Counted from the stretch's first letter, positions 12,001 through 17,573 are shown. The stretch: DNA of 35,797 bases from Longimicrobiaceae bacterium (GCA_035696245.1 DASRQW010000173.1:1-35797), one strand, 5' to 3'. Numbers and translations: made by a program. The notes: generated by a model from the letters alone, not told the origin.

Positions 12001-12591
12001 TACGAGGTCGCCCAGCAGCTCACCGCCGCCAAGGAGAAGGTGGAGGTGCTGGTGCTGCTGGACGGCCAGGCGCCCACCCCCGGCGCCGTGCTCGCCGAGC
12101 CGGACGAGGTCGATCTTCTCGTCTGGCTGGCGGGCGAGCTGGGCCGCCCCATCGGCGGCGACCCGGCGGTGAAGTTCACGGAGGAGCTGCGGGACCTGGA
12201 GGGCGATGCCCGCTACCTGCACGCCCTCGCTTGGGTCAACGCCGAGGGCGCCGTGCTCCCGGAGGGCGACCCGGAGCCGCTGCGGCGCTACCTTGGCGTG
12301 CTGCGCGCCAGCATCCACGCCTCGGGCAACTACCGCCCCAAGCTGTACCGTGGCCGCGTGGTGCTCATGCAGGCCCGCGAGCGCATGGTGCAGGCGCGCG
12401 ACCTGGCCCTGCAGCACAACTACATCGTGAACGAGGACTACCTGGCCGGCTGGCGCAACCTGGTGGCCGGCCGGCTGGACGGCCGCATCGTGGGCGGCGA
12501 CCACTACACCATGCTCGCCGAGCCCGAGGCGCAGCCACTGGCGAACCGCCTGCGCGCCGCGCTCGCGCCCCCCGCGGCACCCAAGCCGTGA
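1..12591 (+). CDS. Multimodular nonribosomal peptide synthetase, 5' end outside window
   Basis: The frame is open from base 1, so the protein starts upstream; 4196 residues are visible. Domains by nucleotide: tail of a condensation (C) domain 1-300; A1 345-1840; carrier T1 with GGHSL serine at 1972; C 2140-3460 with HHIVSDG at 2539; A2 3490-5020; T2 serine 5143; C 5300-6640 with HHIVSDG at 5707; A3 6700-8200; T3 serine 8341; C 8610-9920 with HHIVSDG at 9010; A4 9950-11450; T4 serine 11590; thioesterase 11740-12570 with GWSTG serine 11980, likely Asp 12061 and His 12502. C domains look LCL type and no epimerase is present, so these residues should stay L. Pocket codes extracted by eye: A1 DVQFIAQVVK (proline-like), A2 DALWIGGTFK (valine-like), A3 DVASNGLTYK and A4 DVASNGFTYK (unassigned). 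The terminal thioesterase releases the chain by hydrolysis or cyclisation, making this the last synthetase of its line. Domain calls are secure; substrates are tentative. Confidence 0.97.
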   Translation, partial: EPEPAAEIGGDDTQASTEVQARAAMEETNLSMFDLSLSADEYEGGLFLSLEYRTDLWDADTIMRMAIHYHTLLNKVAEAPDEPLSRISFLHTEERHYAVSRFNATAEDFGPQLPLHAMFAAQTAATPNAEALSFRGETLTYAQLDARANRLARHLRARGVGPETRVGVCVDRSVEMAVAVLAVLKAGGCYVAMDPNYPADRLAYMLADSAAPVLVTVSSVAAHLPSLDADVVRLDADADAIAAESAEAFEPGVQPENLAYVLYTSGSTGRPKGVALPQRALVNMIRWQLARWEGRAPARVLQFASLSFDVSFQEMLSTWCSGGTLVLVDDDTRRDAAALLRYVADQRVERIFLPFAALQHLAEVADETGAGPSTLREVITAGEQLRSTPALVRWAERAGITVENQYGPSESHVVSAHLLEGEPAGWPALPSIGEPISNVQLYVLDEWMQPSPYGVYGELYIGGEALARGYLNRPAMTAEKFVPSPFGPAGARLYRTGDRVRHHRDQLHFLGRIDHQVKVRGFRIELGEIESVLQQQPGVRDAAVVVREDTPGDRRVVAYVSPAAGEELRPDALRAALKERLPDYMVPSAVAVLPDLPLSPNGKVDRKALPAPDRAGEADTFVAPRTDTERDLAAIWGEVLKLDRVGVHDNFFDLGGHSLIATRVVSRIRQAMEREVPVRVLFEAPTVAELAVRLTGEAVADQPQAAPIVPADRSNALPLSFAQERLWFVDRLIPGSTAYNLPLVLPVPGADADVLERVLAEIVRRHEALRTTFASVDGRVSQVVAPAGDFRLAVEDVEGASEDEMHAAISRRVAEEIGQPFDLERGPLFRATLLRAGDAAVLVLAMHHIVSDGWSMNVLTAEINALYAAFAEGRPSPLPELAVQYADYAVWQRERMTGDVLAAELAYWKAQLAGAPEVLELPADRPRPPVETYRGAVRYFRFPARLANALRDVARRENATLFMALLAAWDALLSRYAGTDDVVVGSPIAGRNRGETEPLVGFFVNNLVLRTDLSGEPSFRALVGRVRETTLGAYAHQDLPFEKLVEELNVGRSLSHSPLFQVLFALQNTAAAGDAEPSGAMEGDDTAVSPPVERPSKFDLSVDFNEAGDELVGSIEYSTELFGHDTAERMVRHFRLLAEALVAEPDAPVTAHTLLSEDERRQVVTEWNDTATEYPRDSTIHALLAEQAAATPDAVALVAGDERLTYAELDGRANRLSRHLRSLGVGEGSRVALGVPRSAELVVASAAVLKAGGACVPLDTAYPADRLAFMLADSGASALIVSAGVPGPLASFSGTVVSLAADAGRIASHESTGISSSGVTAESLAYVLYTSGSTGQPKGAAIPHRAVVRLIRNTDFAEFGPQHVHALLAAAAFDATLLETWGALLNGARLAVFPPHAPSLEELGAFIRAQGITTLWLTAGLFHQMVDERLEDLGGLRQLIAGGDVISVAHARRVIEAHPHVRLIDGYGPTENTTFTTCRTVRPEDTERARIPVGTPIANSTVYILDERMRPVPVGVPGELYAGGDGVALGYLDRPELTAEKFVADPFSSSGDARLYRTGDRARWLPGGIVEFMGRIDQQVKIRGFRIEPGEVEAALKAQPGVRDAVVAVRGEGGAKRLVAYVRPASADAAALRDALRGSLPDYMVPAAVVPMDAFPLTPNGKVDRRALPEPELSGDEFVAPRTPTEEVMAGIWAEILGVERVSAAAGFFDLGGHSLLATRVISRIRQLFGVELPLRALFEAPTVAELSRRVDESRADTGAPPIVPVPRDKPLPLSFAQERLWFVDRLVPGSSAYNVPVVLPVPGADAATLERVLGEIVRRHEALRTTFRVVDGTEVQEIAPAGGFALAVVDLTGVSGDEKHARASAAVGEESARPFDLEAGPLFRATLVRLSDAEQVLVLVMHHIVSDGWSMTVLTDEINALYAAFAEGRPSPLPELPVQYADFAVWQREWLSGEVLDTQLGYWKRQLAGAPPVLELPADRPRPPVQSFRGATQRVALSRAATAALAELTRREGATLFMALLAAFDVLLARYAGTQDVVVGSPIAGRNRAEIEGLIGFFVNNLVLRTDLSGDPSFRELVGRVRETTLGAYAHQDLPFEKLVEEIGVERSLSHSPVFQVMFALQTTGAAPVAPPMSEDADEATTSAESVDAATASDDAPAPGGTAKFDLTLNLTETPGGLAGGFEYSTDLFDAATARRMARHFAALVEAAVASPDVPVSRLPMLAAGEREQVLGAWNDTARGYATDLRIHDLFQAQAARTPAATALVHGAHALTYAQLNARANQLARHLQTLGVGPESLVAVCMERTPEMIVALLAVLKAGGAYVPVDANYPADRIAYMLEDSGAAVVLTQAFVARHLPPTAAPVVKVDADWPEIAKLPEGDLSVDVKPGNAAYAIYTSGSTGRPKGVQIEHRSTVTLLHWLKENVPDDERASVLGSTSISFDVSIAEIFGTLCWGGKLVLVENALALSGLPPEHRVRLASMVPSAAAELLRMGAIPASIRALNLGGEPLPNALAQDLYALGHVDKVLNLYGPTEDTTYSTFSVVDRGGQKVYVGRPVANTQAYVVDANLQPVPVGVPGELYLAGSGLARGYLNRPGLTAERFIPNPFSTEPGARMYRVGDLVRYLADGTIEYLGRLDHQVKIRGFRIELGEVEAALAAHPAVEDAAVIAREDVPGDRRLVAYVVAGPGAVLEVAELRGYLRGALPDYMVPSAFVGLAALPLTPNGKVDRRALPAPDHAGSDATYVAPRTPAEEKMAGVWADLLGVQRVGVQDNFFELGGHSLVATRLVSRLREAFGVEVPLRVVFEAPTVAEMTAHVAGLSAAAAQHPAAPKLGRVSRDARRQTLGAGEEMPSAPVRTAPAAGPSPQPRSGPPPLSFAQERLWFVDRLSAAGAAYNIPLILPSRGLDPEIIRRSVAELVARHETLRTRFGTLDGRPVQVISEPGGFELPVIDLRHVPEAEKQAAVRLAVAEQTQPAFDLERGPVFRGALILATDTDHVLALCMHHIVSDGWSIRVLTRELDILYRAFESGQPNPLPPLPLQYADFAIWQRAWLTGAELERQLAYWREHLAGIPEVLELPTDRPRPPVQTFPGASRTVLLPRAISERLGALGREERATLFMSLLAAFGVLLGRWSGQDDVVIGSAIAGRNREEIEGLVGFFVNNLVLRTDLSGDPTFRELLRRSREATLGAYGHQDLPFEKLVEEVGAERSLSHTPVFQVLFNLLTDETGATGNYGAEGQVVTHEGGTAKYDLTLGAQETAQGITASLNFNTDLFDGATIERMLGHFQALLAAATEEPDLPLSRLGLFAKGERRLLLEEWNDTGRDYPSGRIHDLLEAQARRTPDAPALVFGAEALTYAQLNGRANQLARHLRTLGVGPETLVAVCMERTPEMVVAMYAVLKSGAAYVPVDPNYPAERIAYMLEDTGAPVVLTQARVAERLPATQARVVRVDADWHRIATEAADDLSVDVKPENAAYAIYTSGSTGRPKGVHIEHRSTVTLLHWLKENVPDEERASVLGSTSISFDVSIAEIFGTLSWGGKLVLVENALSLANLPAGQEVRLASMVPSAAAELLRMGGIPSTVRSLNLGGEPLPNALAQGLYGLGTVEKVLNFYGPTEDTTYSTWSVVEKDGQKVYVGRPVANTQAYVVDRNLQPVPVGVPGELYLAGSGLARGYLNRPGLTAERFVPNPFSAEPGARMYRVGDLVRYQADGTIEYLGRLDHQVKIRGFRIETGEIESALAAHPTVETVAVIAREDAPGDKRLVAYLVPAADAELSATELRAHLKARLPDYMVPSAFVRLTALPLTPNGKVDRRALPAPQAAAATHEHVPPRDDVERKLVEIWQEVLGTSPIGVRDGFFDLGGHSLLAVRLMTLIKESFGREIPLTALFQGATVEALAALLRDEDDAAPTGPLVTVQPKGDKPPFFLVHGAAGTVLRYAPLGRRLAPDQPFYALRAVGLEAGEEPPRTLEEMAAGYVAAIHQVQPQGPYRVGGWSTGCSIAYEVAQQLTAAKEKVEVLVLLDGQAPTPGAVLAEPDEVDLLVWLAGELGRPIGGDPAVKFTEELRDLEGDARYLHALAWVNAEGAVLPEGDPEPLRRYLGVLRASIHASGNYRPKLYRGRVVLMQARERMVQARDLALQHNYIVNEDYLAGWRNLVAGRLDGRIVGGDHYTMLAEPEAQPLANRLRAALAPPAAPKP

Positions 12592-12695
12592 CGTATGGAA
12601 ATTTGCGGGAAATGTATTAGATTGTCCGTCTGCCAGGCCGGGCCTGCGAGTGCGGGCCCCGCGGCGAGCCACCCAACCCACCTACGGAACGACCG

Positions 12696-12926
12696 ATGAG
12701 CCAGAACGACCGCGAAGACACCACCATCTACCAGGTGGTGATGAACCACGAAGAGCAGTATTCCATCTGGCCGGCCGACCGCGAGCTGCCGCTGGGCTGG
12801 AACGCCGTGGGCAAGCAGGGCAGCAAGGCCGAGTGCCTGGCCTACATCGAAGAGGTGTGGACCGACATGCGCCCGCTGTCGCTGCGCAAGAAGATGGAAG
12901 AGATGCAGCAGAGCGGTCAGGCCTGA
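12696..12926 (+). CDS. mbtH: MbtH-family NRPS accessory protein
   Basis: This 76-residue protein has the full MbtH signature: [10 protein letters not shown] near residue 17, then [25 protein letters not shown] and SLRKKM. Such proteins bind NRPS adenylation domains and are often needed for their folding or activity. It lies 104 bases after the synthetase stop and 24 bases before the acyltransferase, on the same strand, and very probably serves the adenylation domains just upstream. The start is ATG with only a weak upstream GGA. The preceding gap holds a short A/T-rich patch (about 12600-12625) without a convincing sigma-70 promoter. Confidence 0.97.
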   Translation: MSQNDREDTTIYQVVMNHEEQYSIWPADRELPLGWNAVGKQGSKAECLAYIEEVWTDMRPLSLRKKMEEMQQSGQA

Positions 12927-12950
12927 TCCGCCTCGCCGCCTGATTTGCAC

Positions 12951-14378
12951 GTGACAGACACCGTGGAGCCTGCCGGCGCCCCCGCGCTCCGGCAGGCCGC
13001 GCCCGCCGCCCGGCCGTGGCAGCTGCTGGCATTCGCCGCGCCCGAGGCCGAGATGGAAGCCGCCACCGACCGCCTCGCCGAGCACCTCCGCGCGCACCCG
13101 GACGCGGACCTCGCCGCCGTCGCGCGGGCGCTGCATGCGCGCGCGGGGGCGGGCGGGCGACGGCGCGTGCTCGTGGCCAAGGACGCGGAAGATGCCGCCG
13201 CGGCGCTCGCCGCGCGCGACCCGCAGCGCGTCTTCACCGCCGCCGAGCCGGACGGGGGCGAGCGGCCGGTCGTCTTCCTCTTCCCCGGCCTTGGCGAGCA
13301 GTACGTGGGCATGGCGCGCGGCCTGTACCGCGCCGAGCCCGCGTTCCGCGCCGAGCTGGACCGCTGCGCGGACGTGCTGCTGCCGCACCTGGGCGCCGAC
13401 CTGCGCGAGGTGCTCTTCCCCGACGCGCCCGAGGCCCCGGCCGGCGGCGCGCCCGCCGGTGGCGGCATCGACCTGCGCGCCATGCTGGGGCGCATGAAGC
13501 AGCAGGGCGACGCGGCCACCCAGCGCCTCAACCGCACCGAGCTGGCGCAGCCCGCCGTCTTCGCGGTCGAGGTCGCGCTCGCGCGGCTCTGGCTGTCGTG
13601 GGGCGTGCGGCCGGTGGGGATGATCGGCCACTCGCTGGGCGAGTACGCCGCCGCCACCGTGGCCGGCGTGCTGCCGCTGGAGGGCGCGCTGGAGCTCGTC
13701 GCCCGCCGCGCGGCGATGATCGGCGAGCTGCCTGGCGGCGTGATGCTCGCCGTCCCGCTGTCGGAAGAAGATGCGCGGCCGCTGCTCTCCGGCGGCCTCG
13801 CCATCGGCGCCGTCAACGCGCCCTCGACCTGCGTCGTCTCCGGGCCGGAGGATGCGGTCGCCGCGATGGAGGCGAAGCTCGCGGAGATGCAGCTCGTCTC
13901 GCGCAGGCTCCCCACGACGCACGCCTTCCACTCGCCCATGATGGAGCCGGTGGCCCGCGCCTTCACCGAGATGGTGCGCGGGATGGAGCTGGGCGAGCCG
14001 TCGCTGCCCTTCGTCTCCAACGTCACCGGCACGTGGGTGACGGCGGACGAGGCGCGCGACCCCGGCTACTGGACGCGGCACCTCGTGGGCACCGTCCGCT
14101 TCGCCGACGGCGTGCGCGAGCTGGCGTCGGACCCGCGCCGCGTGTTCGTGGAGGTGGGGCCGGGGCAGACGCTGGGCGCCTTCGCGCGGCAGTCCGGCGC
14201 GTCGCAGCAGATCGTGCTGCCGTCGATCCGCCAGTCGTACAACAAGCAGCCCGACACCGCGTTCCTGCTGGGCTCGCTGGGCCGCCTGTGGCTCGCCGGC
14301 GTCCCCGTCGCCTGGGACGGCCTGTACCCCGGCACGCCGCCGACCCCCGCCGACCTCTCCGCCGTCTTCGCGGACTGA
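12951..14378 (+). CDS. Discrete malonyl-type acyltransferase with KS-AT linker
   Basis: About 475 residues. Residues 1-100 resemble the linker between ketosynthase and acyltransferase in modular polyketide synthases (PWQLLAFAAPEAEME, then RRRVLVAKDAEDAAAAL), but no ketosynthase precedes it. The acyltransferase starts at VVFLFPGLGEQYVGMA; nucleophile Ser is in GHSLGEY (codon 13632, about residue 228) and His is in HAFHSP near residue 327. HAFHSP is the signature usual for malonyl-type rather than methylmalonyl-type enzymes. It should move an acyl group from CoA or a carrier onto a carrier protein in trans. No carrier lies in the same polypeptide. The neighbouring dehydrogenase genes suggest a non-standard extender unit. 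I chose GTG 12951; a TTG six bases upstream is possible, and neither has a clear ribosome site. A decayed PKS fragment is the alternative, but the motifs are intact. Confidence 0.88.
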   Translation: MTDTVEPAGAPALRQAAPAARPWQLLAFAAPEAEMEAATDRLAEHLRAHPDADLAAVARALHARAGAGGRRRVLVAKDAEDAAAALAARDPQRVFTAAEPDGGERPVVFLFPGLGEQYVGMARGLYRAEPAFRAELDRCADVLLPHLGADLREVLFPDAPEAPAGGAPAGGGIDLRAMLGRMKQQGDAATQRLNRTELAQPAVFAVEVALARLWLSWGVRPVGMIGHSLGEYAAATVAGVLPLEGALELVARRAAMIGELPGGVMLAVPLSEEDARPLLSGGLAIGAVNAPSTCVVSGPEDAVAAMEAKLAEMQLVSRRLPTTHAFHSPMMEPVARAFTEMVRGMELGEPSLPFVSNVTGTWVTADEARDPGYWTRHLVGTVRFADGVRELASDPRRVFVEVGPGQTLGAFARQSGASQQIVLPSIRQSYNKQPDTAFLLGSLGRLWLAGVPVAWDGLYPGTPPTPADLSAVFAD

Positions 14379-14447
14379 CCGGCGCCGGTTTGGCAGATCG
14401 GGGAAACACTTCTGCCGCACCTCCGTCCGCCAACCACGACGGTGATG

Positions 14448-14514
14448 CGGCAGCAGCCCGCGCAGGCGGGCTTCGCGCCGTTGTAGCCCGCGGCTTTAGC
14501 CGCCTGGGCGATGC
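14448..14514 (+). repeat. 67-bp double-hairpin repeat, copy A
   Basis: Matches 16094-16160 at 64 of 67 positions, same orientation. It contains two perfect small hairpins: GCCCGC-GCAG-GCGGGC, then GCGGCT-TT-AGCCGC. The two copies flank the 3-hydroxyacyl dehydrogenase gene. The form resembles REP or extragenic palindrome families; no transposase or terminal target duplication was seen. Confidence 0.9.
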
Positions 14515-14620
14515 GACCCGCGACGGTTCTCCGGAACCGCGACGATGCTGATCCGCGATGCCTTCGCGCATCTCCGGAATCGCACGATGTGTGGACGATG
14601 CGACCCGCGACGATTCTCGG
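14510..14620 (+). repeat. Two direct copies of GATGCGACCCGCGACG unit
   Basis: The unit GATGCGACCCGCGACG followed by RTTCTC occurs near 14511 and again near 14598, about 87 bases apart, in the same orientation. Between them is a CGCATCTCCGGAA copy of the dispersed motif. The first copy directly abuts the end of the 67-bp repeat. Confidence 0.7.
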
Positions 14621-14742
14621 GACGGCGCGGATGCCCCCGGCGCACTCGCCGCAACGTCGGGGAACACGGCGATGTCAGCCGATTCATCCGCCGCGACATC
14701 TCCGGAAACCGGTTCGATGTACCGGCCGGCGGGTCGGCCGTG

Positions 14743-14769
14743 CATCTACAGAACGCGCTGCGGTAGATG
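14743..14769. repeat. Hairpin of inverted CATCTAC motifs
   Basis: CATCTAC at 14743-14749 pairs with GTAGATG at 14763-14769 across a 13-base loop. It belongs to the dispersed CATCTMC/GKAGATG family seen in other gaps of this window. No T-run follows, so a terminator role is not obvious. Confidence 0.7.
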
Positions 14770-14920
14770 TGCATCCGCCGCCCATCTTCGGAACCGGTCG
14801 GCCGAGGCTGTTGGAGAACTGGTGATGCGACGGAAGCCATCGCCTGGACCACATCTCCCGAAACGCAGGTCCCGCGGCCTTACGCCGCCTGAACACTTCG
14901 AATCTACGAGAGCCAAACCG

Positions 14921-15820
14921 ATGCAGATCAAGACCGTAGGCGTCGTCGGCGCCGGGGTGATGGGCGTGGGCGTCGCGCAGGACCTGGCGCAGACCGGCCA
15001 CCGCGCGATCCTGCTGGACGTGAGCCAGGAGATCCTGGACCGCGCGCGCGGCGAGATCGAGAAGGCCGTGCGCTTCCACGGCTTCTTCGCCAAGCAGAAG
15101 GGCGGCCCCAGCCAGGCCGAGGTGATGTCGCGCATCACCTTCACCACCGACTACGCGCCCTTCGCCGAGGCCGACTTCGTGATCGAGAACGCCACGGAGA
15201 AGGAGCCCATCAAGAAGACCATCTACCCCGTGCTGGACGAGGTCTGCCCGCCGCACGCCTGCTTCGCGGCCAACACCTCGTGCATCTCCATCACCCGCAT
15301 CGGGTCGTGGACCGAGCGGCCGGAGAAGGTGCTGGGGATGCACTTCATGAACCCGGTGCCGCTCAAGCCGGTGGTGGAGACCATCCGCGGCCACTTCACC
15401 ACGCAGGAGACGATCGACACCGCGCTGGGCATGCTCAAGCAGATGAACAAGGAGGGCATCGTCGTCAACGACCTGCCCGGCTTCGTGAGCAACCGCGTGC
15501 TGATGATCACCATCAACGAGGCGGCGTGGGAGGTGATGGACGGCGTGGCGAGCGCGGCCGACATCGACCGCATCTTCGTGACCTGCTTCGGGCACAAGAT
15601 GGGGCCGCTGGCCACGGGCGACCTGATCGGGCTGGACACCATCCTGTACTCGCTGGAAGTGCTGTACGAGAGCTACAACGACTCCAAGTTCCGCCCCTGC
15701 CCGCTGCTTCGGAAGATGGTTGACGCCGGCCTGCACGGCCGGAAGAGCGGCCAGGGCTTCTTCGACTACTCCGCCCAAGGCGTGACGGCGCCGGCGGGTA
15801 AGGTGGCGGTGGGGGTTTAG
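14921..15820 (+). CDS. 3-hydroxyacyl-CoA dehydrogenase-like (FkbK/ZmaG type)
   Basis: 299 residues, the usual length of 3-hydroxybutyryl-CoA dehydrogenases. The N-terminus has the Rossmann motif GVVGAGVMGVGVAQ followed by an acidic NAD-selecting position in LLDVS. The catalytic His is in GMHFMNPVPLKPVVE (His141), with the ANTSCISIT motif before it and the C-terminal helical domain GFVSNRVLM onward. In FK520 and zwittermicin-type loci, close relatives oxidise glyceryl- or seryl-carrier intermediates toward hydroxy-, methoxy- or aminomalonyl extender units, working with an acyl-CoA dehydrogenase like the next gene. A role in primary fatty acid metabolism cannot be excluded from sequence alone. 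The ATG at 14921 begins exactly where family similarity begins; upstream in-frame sequence is repetitive non-coding DNA. The gene lies between two direct copies of a 67-bp repeat. Confidence 0.92.
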   Translation: MQIKTVGVVGAGVMGVGVAQDLAQTGHRAILLDVSQEILDRARGEIEKAVRFHGFFAKQKGGPSQAEVMSRITFTTDYAPFAEADFVIENATEKEPIKKTIYPVLDEVCPPHACFAANTSCISITRIGSWTERPEKVLGMHFMNPVPLKPVVETIRGHFTTQETIDTALGMLKQMNKEGIVVNDLPGFVSNRVLMITINEAAWEVMDGVASAADIDRIFVTCFGHKMGPLATGDLIGLDTILYSLEVLYESYNDSKFRPCPLLRKMVDAGLHGRKSGQGFFDYSAQGVTAPAGKVAVGV

Positions 15821-15865
15821 CGGGCTGAAGCTGGCCCTCACCCGGCTCGTAAAACTCGCCTGCCC

Positions 15866-15883
15866 TCCCCCACAAGTGGGGGA
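15866..15883. terminator. Possible terminator hairpin after dehydrogenase gene
   Basis: TCCCCCAC-AA-GTGGGGGA is a perfect 8-bp stem with a 2-base central loop, 46 bases after the stop codon. There is no T-run, so intrinsic termination is uncertain; it may only protect the 3' end or be part of the intergenic repeats. Confidence 0.45.
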
Positions 15884-16028
15884 AGGCACGGTCGTTAGCG
15901 TGGCTGGAGATGGGTAGGGGTCGAGGTTTCCTCTGCGCTGCTGACACGCTTGCGACTCGCGCTGCGCGCTGCGGGAGGGTGGGTCGAGTGACACCGGCGC
16001 AGCCTGCGAGGACTCTCGTCCGCAGGAC

Positions 16029-16048
16029 GACCGCAGTTCATAGCCGGG
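16029..16048 (+). repeat. 20-bp dispersed repeat, copy 1
   Basis: GACCGCAGTTCATAGCCGGG is identical to the reverse complement of 29888-29907. Weaker similarity extends about 20 bases upstream (CTCGTC...GACCGCAG). Both copies are in gaps between genes. Confidence 0.85.
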
Positions 16049-16065
16049 GGTTTCATACCCCCGGC
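16043..16065. repeat. Perfect 9-bp intergenic hairpin
   Basis: GCCGGGGGT-TTCAT-ACCCCCGGC forms a perfect 9-bp stem with a 5-base loop. It overlaps the end of the 20-bp dispersed repeat. No T-run follows. Confidence 0.75.
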
Positions 16066-16093
16066 GCGTCCGCGTAGATGCGCGACGATGGTC

Positions 16094-16160
16094 CGGCAGC
16101 TGCCCGCGCAGGCGGGCTTCGCGCCGGTGTAGCCCGCGGCTTTAGCCGCCAGGGCGATGC
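16094..16160 (+). repeat. 67-bp double-hairpin repeat, copy B
   Basis: Direct copy of 14448-14514 with three substitutions; both internal hairpins are retained without change in their stems. It lies 119 bases before the acyl-CoA dehydrogenase start. Confidence 0.9.
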
Positions 16161-16278
16161 CGCTGGCGACGCAACCCTCGCCTCGCGAAGTCTGCCGTTC
16201 GCTGTTCGCCGTCGCCCCCCCAGCTGTTGTTGCTGCGGGTTCAACCGCTTCACCACCATCACCAACTCGATCCAGCCG

Positions 16279-17484
16279 ATGCAACCCACCGCGCAGTCCC
16301 CAGCCGTCCTCGACGGGCCCGCAGACGCCGAGCCCGGCCTCCGCATGGGGCTGAGCGCGGCGCAGGAGGCGGCGCGGGCGGAGTTCGCCGCGTTCGTCGA
16401 CCGCGAGATCGCGCCGTTCGCGGGCGAGTGGGACCGCGCGTCCGCCACCCCGCCCGAAGTGGTCCGCAAGGTCGCCGAGGCGGGCTACCTCGGCGCGCTG
16501 CTGCCGGAGTCCGTGGGCGGCGCGGGAATGGACGCGGTCACGTTCACGCTGCTCAACGAGGAGCTGGGCCGCGGCTGCTCGTCCATCCGCTCGCTGCTCA
16601 CGGTGCACAGCATGTGCTCCGCCGCGGTGCTGAAGTGGGGCTCGCGCGACCTCAAGGAGCGCTGGCTGGGCCCGCTCGCGCGCGGCGAGGTGATCGGCTG
16701 CTTCGGGCTCAGCGAGCCGGACGTGGGCAGCGACGCATCTGCCGTGGAGACCACGGCCACGCTGGACGGCGACGAGTACGTGCTGAACGGCCGGAAGAAG
16801 TGGACGACGTACGGCCAGATCGGCGGCCTGTACCTCATCTTCGCCAAGAGCGACGGCAAGCCGGTCGCCTTCGTGGTCGAGCGCGACGCCCCGGGCTTCA
16901 GCGTCACGCCGCTGCACGGCATCACCGGCACGCGCGCGTCCATGCTGGCCGAGCTGCACATGGACGATTGCCGCGTGCCCAAGGCGAACCGCCTGGCCGG
17001 CCCCGGCTTCGGCCTGGCGGTCGCCATCGCCACGCTGGAAGTCGGCCGCCTGAGCGTGGCCGCGGGCAGCGTAGGCATCGTGCGCGCGTGCCTGGACGCG
17101 TCGCTGGCGTACGCGAGCCAGCGGCGGCAGTTCGGCGTGCCCATCAAGGACCACCAGCTCGTGCAGCGCATGGTCACCGACATCGCCACCGAGTGGCGTG
17201 CCGCACGCCTGCTCTGCCTGCGCGCCGCCTGGCTGCGCGACCAGGGCGACCCCGGCGCGGCCGCGGAGATCTTCGTCGCCAAGTACTTCTCCAGCACCGC
17301 GGCCACACGCGCCGCGCTCAGCGCCGTGCAGATCCACGGCGCCAACGGTTGCACCGAGGACTACCCGGTGGAGCGCTACCTCCGCGACTCCCGCGTCATG
17401 GAGATCATCGAGGGCAGCACGCAGATCCAGCAGACCACCATCGGCACGCAGGAGTTCCAGGCCTTCGCCCAGGGCCGCGGGTAG
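16279..17484 (+). CDS. Acyl-CoA dehydrogenase family protein (FkbI/ZmaI-like)
   Basis: 401 residues, the normal family length. The N-terminal helical domain runs to about residue 125; the flavin and substrate region contains CFGLSEPDVGSDAS and GRKKWTTYGQIGGLYLIFAK; the C-terminal domain has YASQRRQFGVPIKDHQLVQ and QIHGANGCTEDYPVERYLRD. The probable catalytic Glu is in EIIEGSTQ (about residue 378). The enzyme should oxidise an acyl thioester with FAD. In extender-unit loci of the FkbI and ZmaI kind, such proteins act on carrier-bound glyceryl or seryl derivatives, and the adjacent dehydrogenase gene supports that reading. Isovaleryl- or short-chain acyl-CoA oxidation is the alternative. The ATG at 16279 sits just before the conserved N-terminus; the longer in-frame extension covers repeat DNA. 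Confidence 0.93.
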   Translation: MQPTAQSPAVLDGPADAEPGLRMGLSAAQEAARAEFAAFVDREIAPFAGEWDRASATPPEVVRKVAEAGYLGALLPESVGGAGMDAVTFTLLNEELGRGCSSIRSLLTVHSMCSAAVLKWGSRDLKERWLGPLARGEVIGCFGLSEPDVGSDASAVETTATLDGDEYVLNGRKKWTTYGQIGGLYLIFAKSDGKPVAFVVERDAPGFSVTPLHGITGTRASMLAELHMDDCRVPKANRLAGPGFGLAVAIATLEVGRLSVAAGSVGIVRACLDASLAYASQRRQFGVPIKDHQLVQRMVTDIATEWRAARLLCLRAAWLRDQGDPGAAAEIFVAKYFSSTAATRAALSAVQIHGANGCTEDYPVERYLRDSRVMEIIEGSTQIQQTTIGTQEFQAFAQGRG

Positions 17485-17573
17485 ACACGCCTGGAGCGCC
17501 CGGCCTCGGACCGCCGGGCACGATCGTCGGTAGAGCGGCCCCGCAGGTGAACCTCTGTCGAAAGGCGGGCACC

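Larger units (their letters stand above)
14379..14920 (+). other. Repeat-rich 542-bp intergenic region
   Basis: No convincing gene lies here; the frame of the following gene stays open through it, but its translation is low-complexity and lacks third-position bias typical of this genome. The region holds one copy of a 67-bp double-hairpin repeat (14448-14514), two copies of a GATGCGACCCGCGACG unit, and several copies of the CATCTMC-type motif (for example near 14568, 14695, 14743, 14763 and 14855), some paired as hairpins. Confidence 0.75.
15821..16278 (+). other. Hairpin-rich 458-bp intergenic region
   Basis: No gene recognised. It holds, in order, a perfect hairpin (15866-15883), a 20-bp dispersed repeat (16029-16048) overlapping a second perfect hairpin (16043-16065), a GTAGATGCGCG motif near 16073 and copy B of the 67-bp double-hairpin repeat (16094-16160). 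Confidence 0.75.

Noticed and set aside
12600-12626. A/T-rich patch before mbtH as a promoter
   Set aside because: TTGCGG and TATTAG are only six bases apart; no proper -35/-10 spacing, so mbtH is probably read through from the synthetase.
14558-14920. In-frame N-terminal extension of the 3-hydroxyacyl dehydrogenase
   Set aside because: It translates repeat DNA; family similarity begins exactly at ATG 14921.
16227-17573. Open frame continuous with the Cys-rich peptide across the acyl-CoA dehydrogenase gene
   Set aside because: It is an out-of-frame shadow; the leader pattern and ribosome site fix the start at 17574.
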